Origin: an uncultured Bacteroidales bacterium
Lineage (GTDB): Bacteria > Bacteroidota > Bacteroidia > Bacteroidales > Muribaculaceae
Assembly: GCA_900539915.1 (NCBI GenBank)
Contig: UQDU01000018.1
Coordinates: 1 to 44,822, forward strand
DNA: 44,822 bases
Direction: 5' to 3'
Every line of letters starts with the position of its first letter. The stretch's first letter is position 1. The notes beneath the pieces were generated by a model that had not been told where the DNA came from, ran no database searches, and saw only the letters and a program-made list of their open reading frames with translations. This document shows positions 25,068 through 33,338 of the stretch, one piece after another. Both the position numbers and the translations under genes were made by a program.

Positions 25068-26477
25068 ATGGTCTTATATATGTCATCATTGTTTCCGCGC
25101 CGATTTTCTTTCATGGCTCACGCCGGTATGTCGTTGCTGCTGCTCGGCATGTCGCTCGGATTGGTGCTGCTGACCTCATGCAGCAAAACAGACAATACTC
25201 TCATGGAAAGCATCCCTGAGGGTGCTACTTTTGTGGCTGTTGTCAATCTGGACAAAGTGATTAATAATGCCGGATGCGGTATTTCGTCGTCGGGTATCAC
25301 TCTTACTCCGCAGATACAGTCGCGCATCAATGCTACCATAGGTAAGCATATGTATGAGAGCATGGTAAAAGCCGTCCCCTACATAGATTCAAAGCATGTG
25401 ATGTGTTTTGCCGAAAAGACGGAGTTTATACTGACTTATATGATCAAAGAGCCGGATGGCTATGCCAAGGCTATGGAGGAGGTCACCGGCAAGCCTAAGA
25501 CACATGATGGCTTTACTGTATATGCCGGACGCCTGGTTACTGTCGTAAAGGATAATCAGGCATGGACCATGGAGGGCGATTTGGCGCATGTCGTGTCGGA
25601 GATTACGGATGTTCTTGACAAAGCCTCGGAGAAGAATTTCACATCCCGACATGGATTAGTGGAATTTATTGAGGAATCCGAGGCTGCCGGGGTTGTGATG
25701 AATCTTGCCGCTATGGGATTGAAGGATACCGATACGTGGATAGCCGCCCATCTCAAACTCGGTAATATGTCCGCCAAAGCCGACGTACAGCTTATGCTGA
25801 GCGATGGAGAGATAGTTCCTGCCGATGGTTTCTGCAATATTGACAGGGATTTCCTCCGTTATGTGCCGGGTGATTTTAACTATGCTGTAGCCATAGGAGT
25901 GGAAAACGGCGAGACCCTCGCCGGATGGCTGCGGATGGCTATGCCTATGATGCCTTTTGAGCAACGTGGTATGCTTGAATCGGTGTTGCCTTTCATTGCC
26001 AAAGTCAAGGGGACGATAGCAGTCGCCGGTTTGTCAGATGGCTCGTCGGATGATGAACTCGGCCAAATATCACCTTTGCTGGTGATGGCCCATATGGATC
26101 AGGCGGATGTCGATGCCTCGGTCCAGAGTCTGGTGACACTTGCTCGCGGCATGGGTGCATCCGTGTCGTCGGGAAAGGATGGATACTATGTCGCATCAGC
26201 CCCCGGCATGAAGATATATATCGGCAATATTGAAGGCAATCTCGGCATATCTACGGTGCCATTTGAATCAACCCGTGAAAACTCCATGGCTCCGGCTTTC
26301 GAGAGCCGTTTCGGAGGCGCTTATTTCATGCTGCCGCGAGGATATAAAGGCATGTTTGACCGACCTGTACAGGTCAGAGCGAATCTGCAGCCGCAGTTTA
26401 TGCAACTGGAGATGACATTCCCTGACACCAAAGGACCGTTCCTGAAAACATATCTTGAATCAGCTGTCAACGAATGA
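25068..26477 (+). CDS. DUF4836-type lipoprotein
   Basis: The protein of about 469 residues has a long signal with lipobox LLTSC (Cys38), so it is membrane-anchored on the periplasmic side or surface. The mature start, MESIPEGATFVAVVNLDKVINNAGC, is characteristic of the Bacteroidales DUF4836 family, whose members begin with a 'P-x-x-A-x-x-V-x-x-V-N-x-x-x-L/V' segment. Later parts alternate beta and helix with repeated Ala/Met-rich stretches. The function of the family is not established. An ATG at 25080 is an alternative start. It is 9 bases upstream of an ABC ATPase gene and so probably the lipoprotein partner of that transporter. Confidence 0.8.
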   Translation: MVLYMSSLFPRRFSFMAHAGMSLLLLGMSLGLVLLTSCSKTDNTLMESIPEGATFVAVVNLDKVINNAGCGISSSGITLTPQIQSRINATIGKHMYESMVKAVPYIDSKHVMCFAEKTEFILTYMIKEPDGYAKAMEEVTGKPKTHDGFTVYAGRLVTVVKDNQAWTMEGDLAHVVSEITDVLDKASEKNFTSRHGLVEFIEESEAAGVVMNLAAMGLKDTDTWIAAHLKLGNMSAKADVQLMLSDGEIVPADGFCNIDRDFLRYVPGDFNYAVAIGVENGETLAGWLRMAMPMMPFEQRGMLESVLPFIAKVKGTIAVAGLSDGSSDDELGQISPLLVMAHMDQADVDASVQSLVTLARGMGASVSSGKDGYYVASAPGMKIYIGNIEGNLGISTVPFESTRENSMAPAFESRFGGAYFMLPRGYKGMFDRPVQVRANLQPQFMQLEMTFPDTKGPFLKTYLESAVNE

Positions 26478-26486
26478 TACAATACG

Positions 26487-27170
26487 ATGAGTTCATCACA
26501 ATCATTTAATCATATAGAGCGGATTACTCTTAGCCGTACCTTGCCCCAGGTTTTTCGTGGAGAGGAGGACACAGACATAATACATGGAAGTCATGTGTGG
26601 CTTGAGAATCTGACGTTTGAGCGAGGCGGACGGTATCTTGTCAGCGCCGAGAGCGGTACAGGCAAGTCGTCGATGTGTGCTTATATCTATGGCTCACGCT
26701 GTGACTATGACGGAGTGATAACATTTGACGGGCGTGATGTGCGCGGTTTTGCTCCCGAGGACTGGTGCCGTGTGCGCCGCAGCAACATCGCTTATCTTCC
26801 ACAGGACATGAGGCTTTTCCCGGAACTTACAGTCATGGAAAATCTTCAGATCAAGAACCGTCTGACCCGGACTTATACAGAGTCGCAGCTGATGGGGTTT
26901 CTTGACACTCTCGGCATCGCCGACAAGGCATCGGAACCCGGAGGACACCTGTCGATAGGACAGATGCAGAGGGTGGCCATCATCCGTGCATTGTGCCAGC
27001 CTATGGATTTCTTGCTGCTTGACGAGCCTGTGAGCCACCTTGACAAGCGTAACAACAAGGTTGTCGCGGACCTTATCGATGAGGTGGCGCGTGAAAACGG
27101 GGCGGCGGTCATCGCCACTTCCGTCGGCAATCATCTGTCTATTGAATTTGACCGTACTATATTGCTATGA
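26487..27170 (+). CDS. ABC transporter ATP-binding protein (LolD/MacB class)
   Basis: The 227-residue cytosolic ATPase has Walker A AESGTGKSS (about residue 54), Q-loop AYLPQDMRLFPELTV (about 95), signature HLSIGQMQRVAI (about 153) and Walker B DFLLLDEPVSHLDKR (about 173). The signature LSIGQ replaces the usual LSGGQ. The N-terminal 40 or so residues (IERITLSRTLPQVFRG) are divergent from typical LolD. It starts 9 bases after the DUF4836-type gene and overlaps the permease start by 4 bases (ATGA), so the two ABC subunits are translationally coupled. Confidence 0.93.
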   Translation: MSSSQSFNHIERITLSRTLPQVFRGEEDTDIIHGSHVWLENLTFERGGRYLVSAESGTGKSSMCAYIYGSRCDYDGVITFDGRDVRGFAPEDWCRVRRSNIAYLPQDMRLFPELTVMENLQIKNRLTRTYTESQLMGFLDTLGIADKASEPGGHLSIGQMQRVAIIRALCQPMDFLLLDEPVSHLDKRNNKVVADLIDEVARENGAAVIATSVGNHLSIEFDRTILL

Positions 27171-28387
27171 ATAATAAGGATAACAAGCATGGCGACATGG
27201 TGTGGCGGCTCCTGAGGCGTAATATCTCGGCAGGGCAGCTTGCCGGTTATGCCGTGGCGACATTTGTCGGGCTGGCCATAGTCTCCGTGGCGTTGCAGTT
27301 TTATCGTGACGTGACTTCGATTTGGCACGACGAGGATAAGCTGTTTGGCGAAAACTATATAGTGGTCTCCAAGCGCGTAAGCGGACTGGGGGGCTTGTTG
27401 GGTAGTGGAAACTCGGCTTTCTCGGCTGTCGAGATACGCGAAATAGGCAATCAGCCGTGGGCGAGAAAAGTCGGCGCATTCACAGCTGCCGACTTCAATG
27501 TCAATGCGTCTGCGGCACTCGGGAGCGGCAGACTGTCGACCTCACTGTTTCTGGAGACTATACCTGATGAGTTTTTCGATGTGATGCCGAGGGAGTGGAA
27601 TTATGACCCCCGGGAAGGCGGCATAGTGCCGATAATCATCCCCAAGGACTATCTTGCCCTGTATAACTTCGGTTATGCGGCATCTCATGGCATGCCCCAG
27701 CTGAGCGAGTCTATGATAGGGATGCTCCCGTTGAAACTCTCGTTGAGCGGCAACGGAGACGAGGCTACTGTCGACGCGCGTATTGTAGGTTTCTCATCGC
27801 GTCTCAATACCATAGCAGTCCCGGAGACTTTCCTTTCAGAGGCCAACCGGCGTTTCAGCTCCAAGATGGATGCACCATCGCCGTCACGCCTGATAGTCAA
27901 GGTCGCTGACAAGGGGGACCCTGCCATAGCCGCCTATCTGTCTGACAAAGGCTATGAGCAGGGGGGAGATGCTAGCCAGTCGGGTCAGTTGACATTTTTC
28001 CTGCGTCTGACCACATCGGTAGTTGTGGCTATCGGCGTGGTTATAACACTGCTGTCGTTTTTCATCCTCGTGCTGAGCATCTATCTGCTTTTGCAGAAAA
28101 ACCGTCGCAAGATACATGACCTGATGCTTCTCGGCTACTTCCCCGGCGACATATCCAAGGCATATGTGCGTATGGTGGCTGTAATCAATGCCGTAGTCGT
28201 GCTGCTGGCAGTCATCGCTGTGTGGATAGCCCAGAGTCTATGGTCGTCACAGCTTGAGATGATGCAGGCTTCGCCTTCGTCGCTATGGCCGACCGTTCTG
28301 GTCATGTCAGGGATAATGGTGGTGTTGACCTGCTTGAGCATGATGGTCATACGCCGACGGGTGCGCAGCACTTTCAGGATTTCCTGA
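27167..28387 (+). CDS. FtsX/MacB-like ABC transporter permease
   Basis: The 406-residue inner-membrane protein has one N-terminal helix (about residues 27-48, AGYAVATFVGLAIVSVALQF). A periplasmic MacB-like domain of about 220 residues follows. Three C-terminal helices are TTSVVVAIGVVITLLSFFIL (about 285), AVINAVVVLLAVIAVWIAQ (about 340) and VLVMSGIMVVLTCLSMMVI (about 380). This 1+3 topology is that of type VII (MacB/LolCE/FtsX) mechanotransmission transporters, which act on periplasmic substrates instead of moving them across the inner membrane. No membrane-fusion protein is adjacent. Its 3' end overlaps the convergent MFS gene by 14 bases. Confidence 0.88.
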   Translation: MNNKDNKHGDMVWRLLRRNISAGQLAGYAVATFVGLAIVSVALQFYRDVTSIWHDEDKLFGENYIVVSKRVSGLGGLLGSGNSAFSAVEIREIGNQPWARKVGAFTAADFNVNASAALGSGRLSTSLFLETIPDEFFDVMPREWNYDPREGGIVPIIIPKDYLALYNFGYAASHGMPQLSESMIGMLPLKLSLSGNGDEATVDARIVGFSSRLNTIAVPETFLSEANRRFSSKMDAPSPSRLIVKVADKGDPAIAAYLSDKGYEQGGDASQSGQLTFFLRLTTSVVVAIGVVITLLSFFILVLSIYLLLQKNRRKIHDLMLLGYFPGDISKAYVRMVAVINAVVVLLAVIAVWIAQSLWSSQLEMMQASPSSLWPTVLVMSGIMVVLTCLSMMVIRRRVRSTFRIS

Positions 28388-29531
28388 TACGCTCGTAGTG
28401 GTAATATAGATAAAACAGCAGCGATGAGCCTACGACTATGAGGGGCAGTCCGACGATAGAGGGCGACAGATAGTCACCTGTTTCGCGGATAACCTCGCCT
28501 CCGAGCCATGCAGCTATCGCATTGCCGGCATTATAGGCTATCTGTATACATGCCGCTCCGAGCATCTCGCCTCCGCGAGAGTATGACACTATGGAGCTTT
28601 GCAGCGGACTGCCCGAGCCAAAGAGGGCCGCAGTGCCGAGCATCATCAGTACAACGGCGCAGATTTTGATGTCGGCAAAGAAATAAAACAGCAACAAGAT
28701 AGGTATGGCACTTATCTGCACGCATGTAGCCACGCCGGCCGGCTTGAAGCGGTCAGCGAGATAGCCGGCTGTGAGGTTCCCTACGAACATGCCGGCACCG
28801 GCTATGACCATCAGCCACGACATGGCATCACGGCTGAAACCCGACACGAGGGTCAGCTGAGGGTCTATGAAACTGTACCAGCAGTATATGCCGGTCTGAC
28901 CGAGTAGTATGCCGCCGAATATCAGCCATGGCGGCAGTGTGCGTATAAAGCGGAACTGGCCTTTGAATCCCTTGTCCTCAAGTCCTTCGACTCTCGGCAC
29001 CCAGCATCGTATGGCTATGAAGTTGAGTATGCCCGACACGGCCACTATCACATAAGCCACTCGCCATGAGAGCACGTTGCTCACAAGTGTACCCATAGGG
29101 ACACCTCCCAGAGTAGCCACGGTCATCCCGGCAATCATCAGTGACACTGCGCTGACGGATTTGTCAGGAGTGGCGAGCTTACGGGCCACGATGGCTCCCA
29201 CTCCGAAGTATGCTCCGTGGGGGAGCCCGGATATGAAACGTGCTATGCAGAGAGTCCAGTAGCCCGGGGCTAATGCAGCCAAGGCATTACCCACGGCTAT
29301 CATGGCGGCAAGATAAAGCATAAGCCGCCGCAGATCCATCTTGCGCACAAAGAGCAGAGCCGGCGCCCCGAAGCATACGCCTAAAGCATAGGCGGAGATG
29401 AACCTCCCCGCCTTTGAGATTGAAATATCCATGCTTTGGGCAAGGTCACCGAGGATGCCCATGGTCATAAACTCGGTGATGCCGAGGGCAAATGTGCCCA
29501 AAGCGAGTGCTAACAGTCCTTTTTTGTTCAT
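28374..29531 (-). CDS. MFS transporter (DHA1/AraJ-like) at end of trp operon
   Basis: The 385-residue protein has 12 predicted helices and starts at the ATG at 29531. The N-terminal half has GITEFMTMGILGDLAQSMDI and the family loop motif RKMDLRRLMLYLA; GLPHGAYFGVGAIVARKLA is typical of the AraJ/YdhP/PbuE drug:H+ antiporter-1 subgroup. It begins 9 bases after trpA on the same strand with no terminator between, so it should be transcribed with the trp operon. This suggests export or uptake of tryptophan, an intermediate or an analogue, but AraJ-like proteins have broad specificity and position is the only support. Its last 14 bases overlap the permease gene on the other strand. Confidence 0.88.
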   Translation of the reverse strand: MNKKGLLALALGTFALGITEFMTMGILGDLAQSMDISISKAGRFISAYALGVCFGAPALLFVRKMDLRRLMLYLAAMIAVGNALAALAPGYWTLCIARFISGLPHGAYFGVGAIVARKLATPDKSVSAVSLMIAGMTVATLGGVPMGTLVSNVLSWRVAYVIVAVSGILNFIAIRCWVPRVEGLEDKGFKGQFRFIRTLPPWLIFGGILLGQTGIYCWYSFIDPQLTLVSGFSRDAMSWLMVIAGAGMFVGNLTAGYLADRFKPAGVATCVQISAIPILLLFYFFADIKICAVVLMMLGTAALFGSGSPLQSSIVSYSRGGEMLGAACIQIAYNAGNAIAAWLGGEVIRETGDYLSPSIVGLPLIVVGSSLLFYLYYHYERIRKS

Positions 29532-29540
29532 CAAGTGGTT

Positions 29541-30323
29541 TTATCGTTTTCCGATAGCCCTGAGCAGCTCATCTACAGCGTCGTGCGGCGACTGAGGATG
29601 CGCTTCAAGGCATTTTATGAATTTGCTGCCTATGATGGCCCCGGATGAGTGGGCGCACGCATCGGCAAAGGTGCCCGGGTTGGAGATGCCGAATCCTATC
29701 AAGCGCGGATGCTTCAGCTCCAGGGCGTCTATGCGGTTAAAGTAGGCGTGCTGTTCGTCGCCGAATGAGTCGCGTGTGCCTGTGGTGGCTGCCGCCGACA
29801 CCATGTAGATGAATCCGTCGCAGTGCTCGTCTATCAGATGTATGCGGTCATCGGAGGTCTCGGGGGTTATGAGCATTATCATCGGGATGTCATAGCGGCG
29901 GCACATGTCCTTATAATCGCTCAGATACTCTGAAAAGGGCAGATCCGGGATAATCATGGCATCGATGCCTATCTCCTTGCACTCCCTGAAAAGTCGTTCG
30001 GGACCGTATTGTATGATGGGGTTGAGGTATCCCATCAACACGAGCGGAATGTCAGGCGATGACTTGCGGGCTTCCTTGACCTGCTCGAGGAGCAGTGATA
30101 GGGTCATGCCGTTGCGGAGAGCGATGGTGGAGCTGTTCTGGATGGTTTTGCCGTCGGCCATCGGGTCGCTGAAAGGTATGCCTACCTCTATCATGTCTAT
30201 GCCACCGCGGTCGAGGGCTTCTATGATTTGAGGCGCGGAATCTTTGTCGGGAAATCCGGCAGTGAAATATACAGAAAGTATATCGCTTTTTTTCTTGCTG
30301 AAAAGGGTATCGAGTCTGTTCAT
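29541..30323 (-). CDS. trpA: Tryptophan synthase alpha chain
   Basis: TrpA cleaves indole-3-glycerol phosphate to indole and glyceraldehyde-3-phosphate; indole passes to TrpB. The 260-residue TIM barrel has YFTAGFPDKD and MIEVGIPFSDPMADGKTIQN, which holds the catalytic Glu (E49-equivalent) and Asp (D60-equivalent). GFIYMVSAAATTGTR and the phosphate-binding GFGISNPGTFADA are also present. Its start overlaps the trpF stop by 4 bases (ATGA). In this operon it is last of the biosynthetic genes, far from trpB, the usual Bacteroidales arrangement. Confidence 0.97.
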   Translation of the reverse strand: MNRLDTLFSKKKSDILSVYFTAGFPDKDSAPQIIEALDRGGIDMIEVGIPFSDPMADGKTIQNSSTIALRNGMTLSLLLEQVKEARKSSPDIPLVLMGYLNPIIQYGPERLFRECKEIGIDAMIIPDLPFSEYLSDYKDMCRRYDIPMIMLITPETSDDRIHLIDEHCDGFIYMVSAAATTGTRDSFGDEQHAYFNRIDALELKHPRLIGFGISNPGTFADACAHSSGAIIGSKFIKCLEAHPQSPHDAVDELLRAIGKR

Positions 30324-30955
30324 TTTTTCAATGAGTTTGCAAAGTTAGTTAGTTTTTCTGAGTCTTTGATGCCGGGCGATGATTCAAAACGGCTGTTGAG
30401 GTCTATGCCGGCAAGATGCGGACGGCTGAAAGCGTCCAAAACATCAGCCGCCGAGTCGGCTCCGATGCCTCCGCTAAGCAGATATGGGACATCAAGAGAG
30501 TATCGGTCAAGGATTGACCAGTCAAACCGTTGTCCCGAACCTCCTTTACCCGGGGTCTTGGTGTCAAAGACAAACATATCGACGGCATCAATGTAAGAGT
30601 CAAGCGCATGGAAGTCAAATCCGTCATGGAGTCCGAAGGCTTTCCATACATGGAGCCCGTGGGATGAGAGTAGTCGGCACATGTCGGCTGTTTCTGAGCC
30701 GTGGAGCTGTACGGTATCTATGCCGTAGGCTGTGCAGACTGATAGGACTGACTCTTCCGTTTCGTTGACAAAGACTGCTACAGGCTGTGTCGACGGTGGA
30801 AGCAAGGAAATATTGCTCGTCGGCATCCCTATGGCGGTGCGTGGCGTATGCTCCCAGAATATGAAGCCCATATAATCAGGCTGGAGACGGCATATCCGGC
30901 GTATGTTGTCCGCGTCGCGCATGCCGCATATCTTGATTAGTTTGCCGTCAATCAT
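30320..30955 (-). CDS. trpF: Phosphoribosylanthranilate isomerase
   Basis: TrpF performs the Amadori rearrangement of phosphoribosylanthranilate. The 211-residue TIM barrel has the catalytic Cys in KICGMRDADN (Cys10) and the general-acid Asp in MFVFDTKTPGKGGSGQ (about residue 131). QPDYMGFIFWEHTPR and LLSGGIGADSAADVL are family-typical. It overlaps both neighbours by 4 bases (trpC stop with trpF start, trpF stop with trpA start), so C-F-A are translationally coupled. Confidence 0.97.
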   Translation of the reverse strand: MIDGKLIKICGMRDADNIRRICRLQPDYMGFIFWEHTPRTAIGMPTSNISLLPPSTQPVAVFVNETEESVLSVCTAYGIDTVQLHGSETADMCRLLSSHGLHVWKAFGLHDGFDFHALDSYIDAVDMFVFDTKTPGKGGSGQRFDWSILDRYSLDVPYLLSGGIGADSAADVLDAFSRPHLAGIDLNSRFESSPGIKDSEKLTNFANSLKK

Positions 30956-31731
30956 GCCTGTAATGAACCGTTGATAAATCGTGCCAGAGCTTCAGCCGGG
31001 TCGGAGTGACGCATGAAAGTTTCACCTATGAGGAATCCGCGGTATCCGGCGTCGCGCAGACGGAGCACTTCATCCATGGAGGTCAGTCCGCTCTCGGCTA
31101 CCTTGACCGTGTGCTCGGGGAGAACTGAGGCTATGTGGAGTGATAGGTCGGGGTCTGTATGAAATGTGGTCAGGTCGCGGTTGTTGACACCCACCATGTC
31201 GGCACCTGAGGGCAGTTTGTCAAGCTCGGCGGCATTGTGAATCTCTACGAGCACTTCCATGCCGAGACTGTGGGCATAGTCGGCGAACCGTTGCATTTCA
31301 TCTGACGATAGCGCGGCCGCAATCAGTAGTATGGCCGAAGCTCTATAGAACCTGGCCTGTGCTATCTGAAATTCGCTCACGGTGAAGTCCTTGCGTAACA
31401 GCGGCATGGATACCAGTGAGGATGCCACGGCAAGATCAGTCAGTGCTCCACCGAAATAGGGGGTGTCGGTCAGCACCGAACATGCTGCAGCTCCGGCTTT
31501 TTCATATCCCGGTACGATGTCGTTGACCATAGCCAGGGGATGTATCTCCCCTTTGGACGGGCTGCGTCGCTTGAACTCGGCGATGATGCCTGTAGGGCTC
31601 TTGAGCAGGGCTGTTTTCATCGACGGCACAGATGTACCGAAGTCAAAGTCAGGGATTCCTCCTGTCAGACGCATCTGGGCGTCGACCTCCCGACGCTTGT
31701 TTTCTATGATTTTGTCAAGGATATTTGCCAT
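30952..31731 (-). CDS. trpC: Indole-3-glycerol phosphate synthase
   Basis: TrpC closes the indole ring with loss of CO2. The 259-residue protein is a monofunctional TIM barrel, not fused to trpF as in E. coli. Catalytic residues sit in IIAEFKRRSPSKGEI (Lys near residue 53, with the Glu), PLLRKDFTVSEFQ (Lys near 111), VEIHNAAELDK, VGVNNRDLTTF and KVAESGLTSMDE. The 3' end overlaps trpF by 4 bases, and it starts 5 bases after the trpD stop. Confidence 0.97.
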   Translation of the reverse strand: MANILDKIIENKRREVDAQMRLTGGIPDFDFGTSVPSMKTALLKSPTGIIAEFKRRSPSKGEIHPLAMVNDIVPGYEKAGAAACSVLTDTPYFGGALTDLAVASSLVSMPLLRKDFTVSEFQIAQARFYRASAILLIAAALSSDEMQRFADYAHSLGMEVLVEIHNAAELDKLPSGADMVGVNNRDLTTFHTDPDLSLHIASVLPEHTVKVAESGLTSMDEVLRLRDAGYRGFLIGETFMRHSDPAEALARFINGSLQA

Positions 31732-31736
31732 TATAC

Positions 31737-32732
31737 TTATGAATTTATGGTTACGAAACGGCGGAAGGCTTCAAGTGCGCGTCCGCTTTCAAGGGATGTG
31801 CGGGCTGTGGCTATGGCATCGTCAAGCGACATTTGCGGCTCAAGGGTTTTGAGCGCGAAAGCAGCATTGGCTATCACACAGTCGGCCTGAGCGGCGGTGC
31901 CCTTTCCGGCGAGGACGCGGTCAAAGATGGCCGATGCCTCCTCTACGCTTTCTCCGCCATAGAGGTCGCTCTGGCTGACCGCCGACAGTCCGAGCATTGA
32001 AGCATCCATCAGTCTCTCTCCATCAGCTGAGGCGACCTTAAAGGGCGATGTCAGCGATATTTCGTCATAACCGTCAAGTGAGTGGACCACGGTGCAATTC
32101 ACGCCCTGCTCACGTGCGATATAGTCATAAAGCCGCAGCAGTTTCAGGTTATAAACCCCTAATAGCTGGTATTTGGGCATCACGGGATTGACAAGCGGAC
32201 CGAGCATGTTGAAGAATGTCCTGACTCCGAGGGCTTTGCGCACCGGGCCGACACTCTTGAGAGCCGGGCTGAAAAGCGGTGCATGGAGATAGGCCACTCC
32301 GCTCTCGTCAAGCGAGCGGCGTAGACGGTCGTTGTCGTCAGTGAACTTGACGCCGTGCTGCATCAGCACGTTGGAGGCTCCTGACACCGAGCTTGCACCG
32401 AAATTACCATGTTTGATGACCTTGCGGCCGGCTCCGGCCACCACAAAACATGTGGCGGTGGAGATGTTGAATGTATTTTTGCCGTCGCCTCCGGTACCGA
32501 CGATGTCGATGGCCTCGTAGCCGTCAAGATTGACCGGATTGCGACGCTCGAGCACGGCATCACGGAAACCGCTCAATTCGTCCTGTGTGATGCTGCGCAT
32601 TAGAAACACGGTCATGAACGCCGACAGCTGGGCCTCGTTGTATAGCCCGTCGGCAATATTCAGGAGCACACGGCGTGATTCTTCGCGCGACAGGCTTTTG
32701 TGCTCAAACATTTTATATAGCAGATCTTTCAT
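31737..32732 (-). CDS. trpD: Anthranilate phosphoribosyltransferase
   Basis: TrpD transfers phosphoribosyl from PRPP to anthranilate. The 331-residue protein has the PRPP/Mg motif DIVGTGGDGKNTFNIST (about residue 78) and VIKHGNFGASSVSGASNVLM (about 106). FNMLGPLVNP (about 167) and VVHSLDGYDEISLT (about 215) are also found. It is free-standing, not fused to trpG. It lies 24 bases after trpG. Confidence 0.97.
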   Translation of the reverse strand: MKDLLYKMFEHKSLSREESRRVLLNIADGLYNEAQLSAFMTVFLMRSITQDELSGFRDAVLERRNPVNLDGYEAIDIVGTGGDGKNTFNISTATCFVVAGAGRKVIKHGNFGASSVSGASNVLMQHGVKFTDDNDRLRRSLDESGVAYLHAPLFSPALKSVGPVRKALGVRTFFNMLGPLVNPVMPKYQLLGVYNLKLLRLYDYIAREQGVNCTVVHSLDGYDEISLTSPFKVASADGERLMDASMLGLSAVSQSDLYGGESVEEASAIFDRVLAGKGTAAQADCVIANAAFALKTLEPQMSLDDAIATARTSLESGRALEAFRRFVTINS

Positions 32733-32756
32733 CTCTCTCTGTTTTATCTTTGTGGG

Positions 32757-33320
32757 TCAGTGATTTATCCAGTTACGCAATGTGTTGATACCCTCGGGTG
32801 TGAGGATTGATTCAGGGTGGAACTGCACTCCGCGGATGTCGTATTCACGATGCCTGAGAGCCATAATCTCGCCATCGGGACTCGTCGCGAGGATTTCAAG
32901 GCTGTCAGGGAAGCCCTCGTTGCCTACCACCCATGAGTGGTAACGCCCTACATCGAGTGTATCCGGCAGATTCTCAAACAGATAGTCGGGTTTGTGGACG
33001 GTGATGGTGGATTTGACGCCGTGGTACACGTTAGGGAGGTTCTTAAGCGTTGCCCCGAAGCGTTCGCCTATGGCCTGATGACCGAGGCATATGCCGAGTA
33101 TCGGCTTTGAGCTGGCGTAACGCCGAAGCATCTCCGGGACTATGCCGGCTTCGGAGGGTATGCCGGGGCCGGGTGAGATGATGATTTTGTCATAACCGTC
33201 TATCGCGTCAATGTATATCATGTCATTGCGGTAGATGTCCGGCTCAACGCCCAGCGAACGGATGGCGTGCACGATGTTGTAAGTGAACGAGTCGTAGTTG
33301 TCTATTATAAGGAGTCGCAT
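32757..33320 (-). CDS. trpG: Anthranilate synthase component II (glutamine amidotransferase)
   Basis: This 187-residue subunit supplies ammonia from glutamine to TrpE. The class I amidotransferase triad is visible: Cys in ILGICLGHQAIGERF (about residue 79) and His-Glu in RGVQFHPESILTPEG (about 171). MRLLIIDNYDSFTYNIVHAI is the standard start. It could also serve PabB in folate synthesis, as in some bacteria with a shared amidotransferase; I see no separate pabA here. It is 18 bases after trpE. Confidence 0.97.
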   Translation of the reverse strand: MRLLIIDNYDSFTYNIVHAIRSLGVEPDIYRNDMIYIDAIDGYDKIIISPGPGIPSEAGIVPEMLRRYASSKPILGICLGHQAIGERFGATLKNLPNVYHGVKSTITVHKPDYLFENLPDTLDVGRYHSWVVGNEGFPDSLEILATSPDGEIMALRHREYDIRGVQFHPESILTPEGINTLRNWINH

Positions 33321-33338
33321 GATGTTTCGATTTGATGG

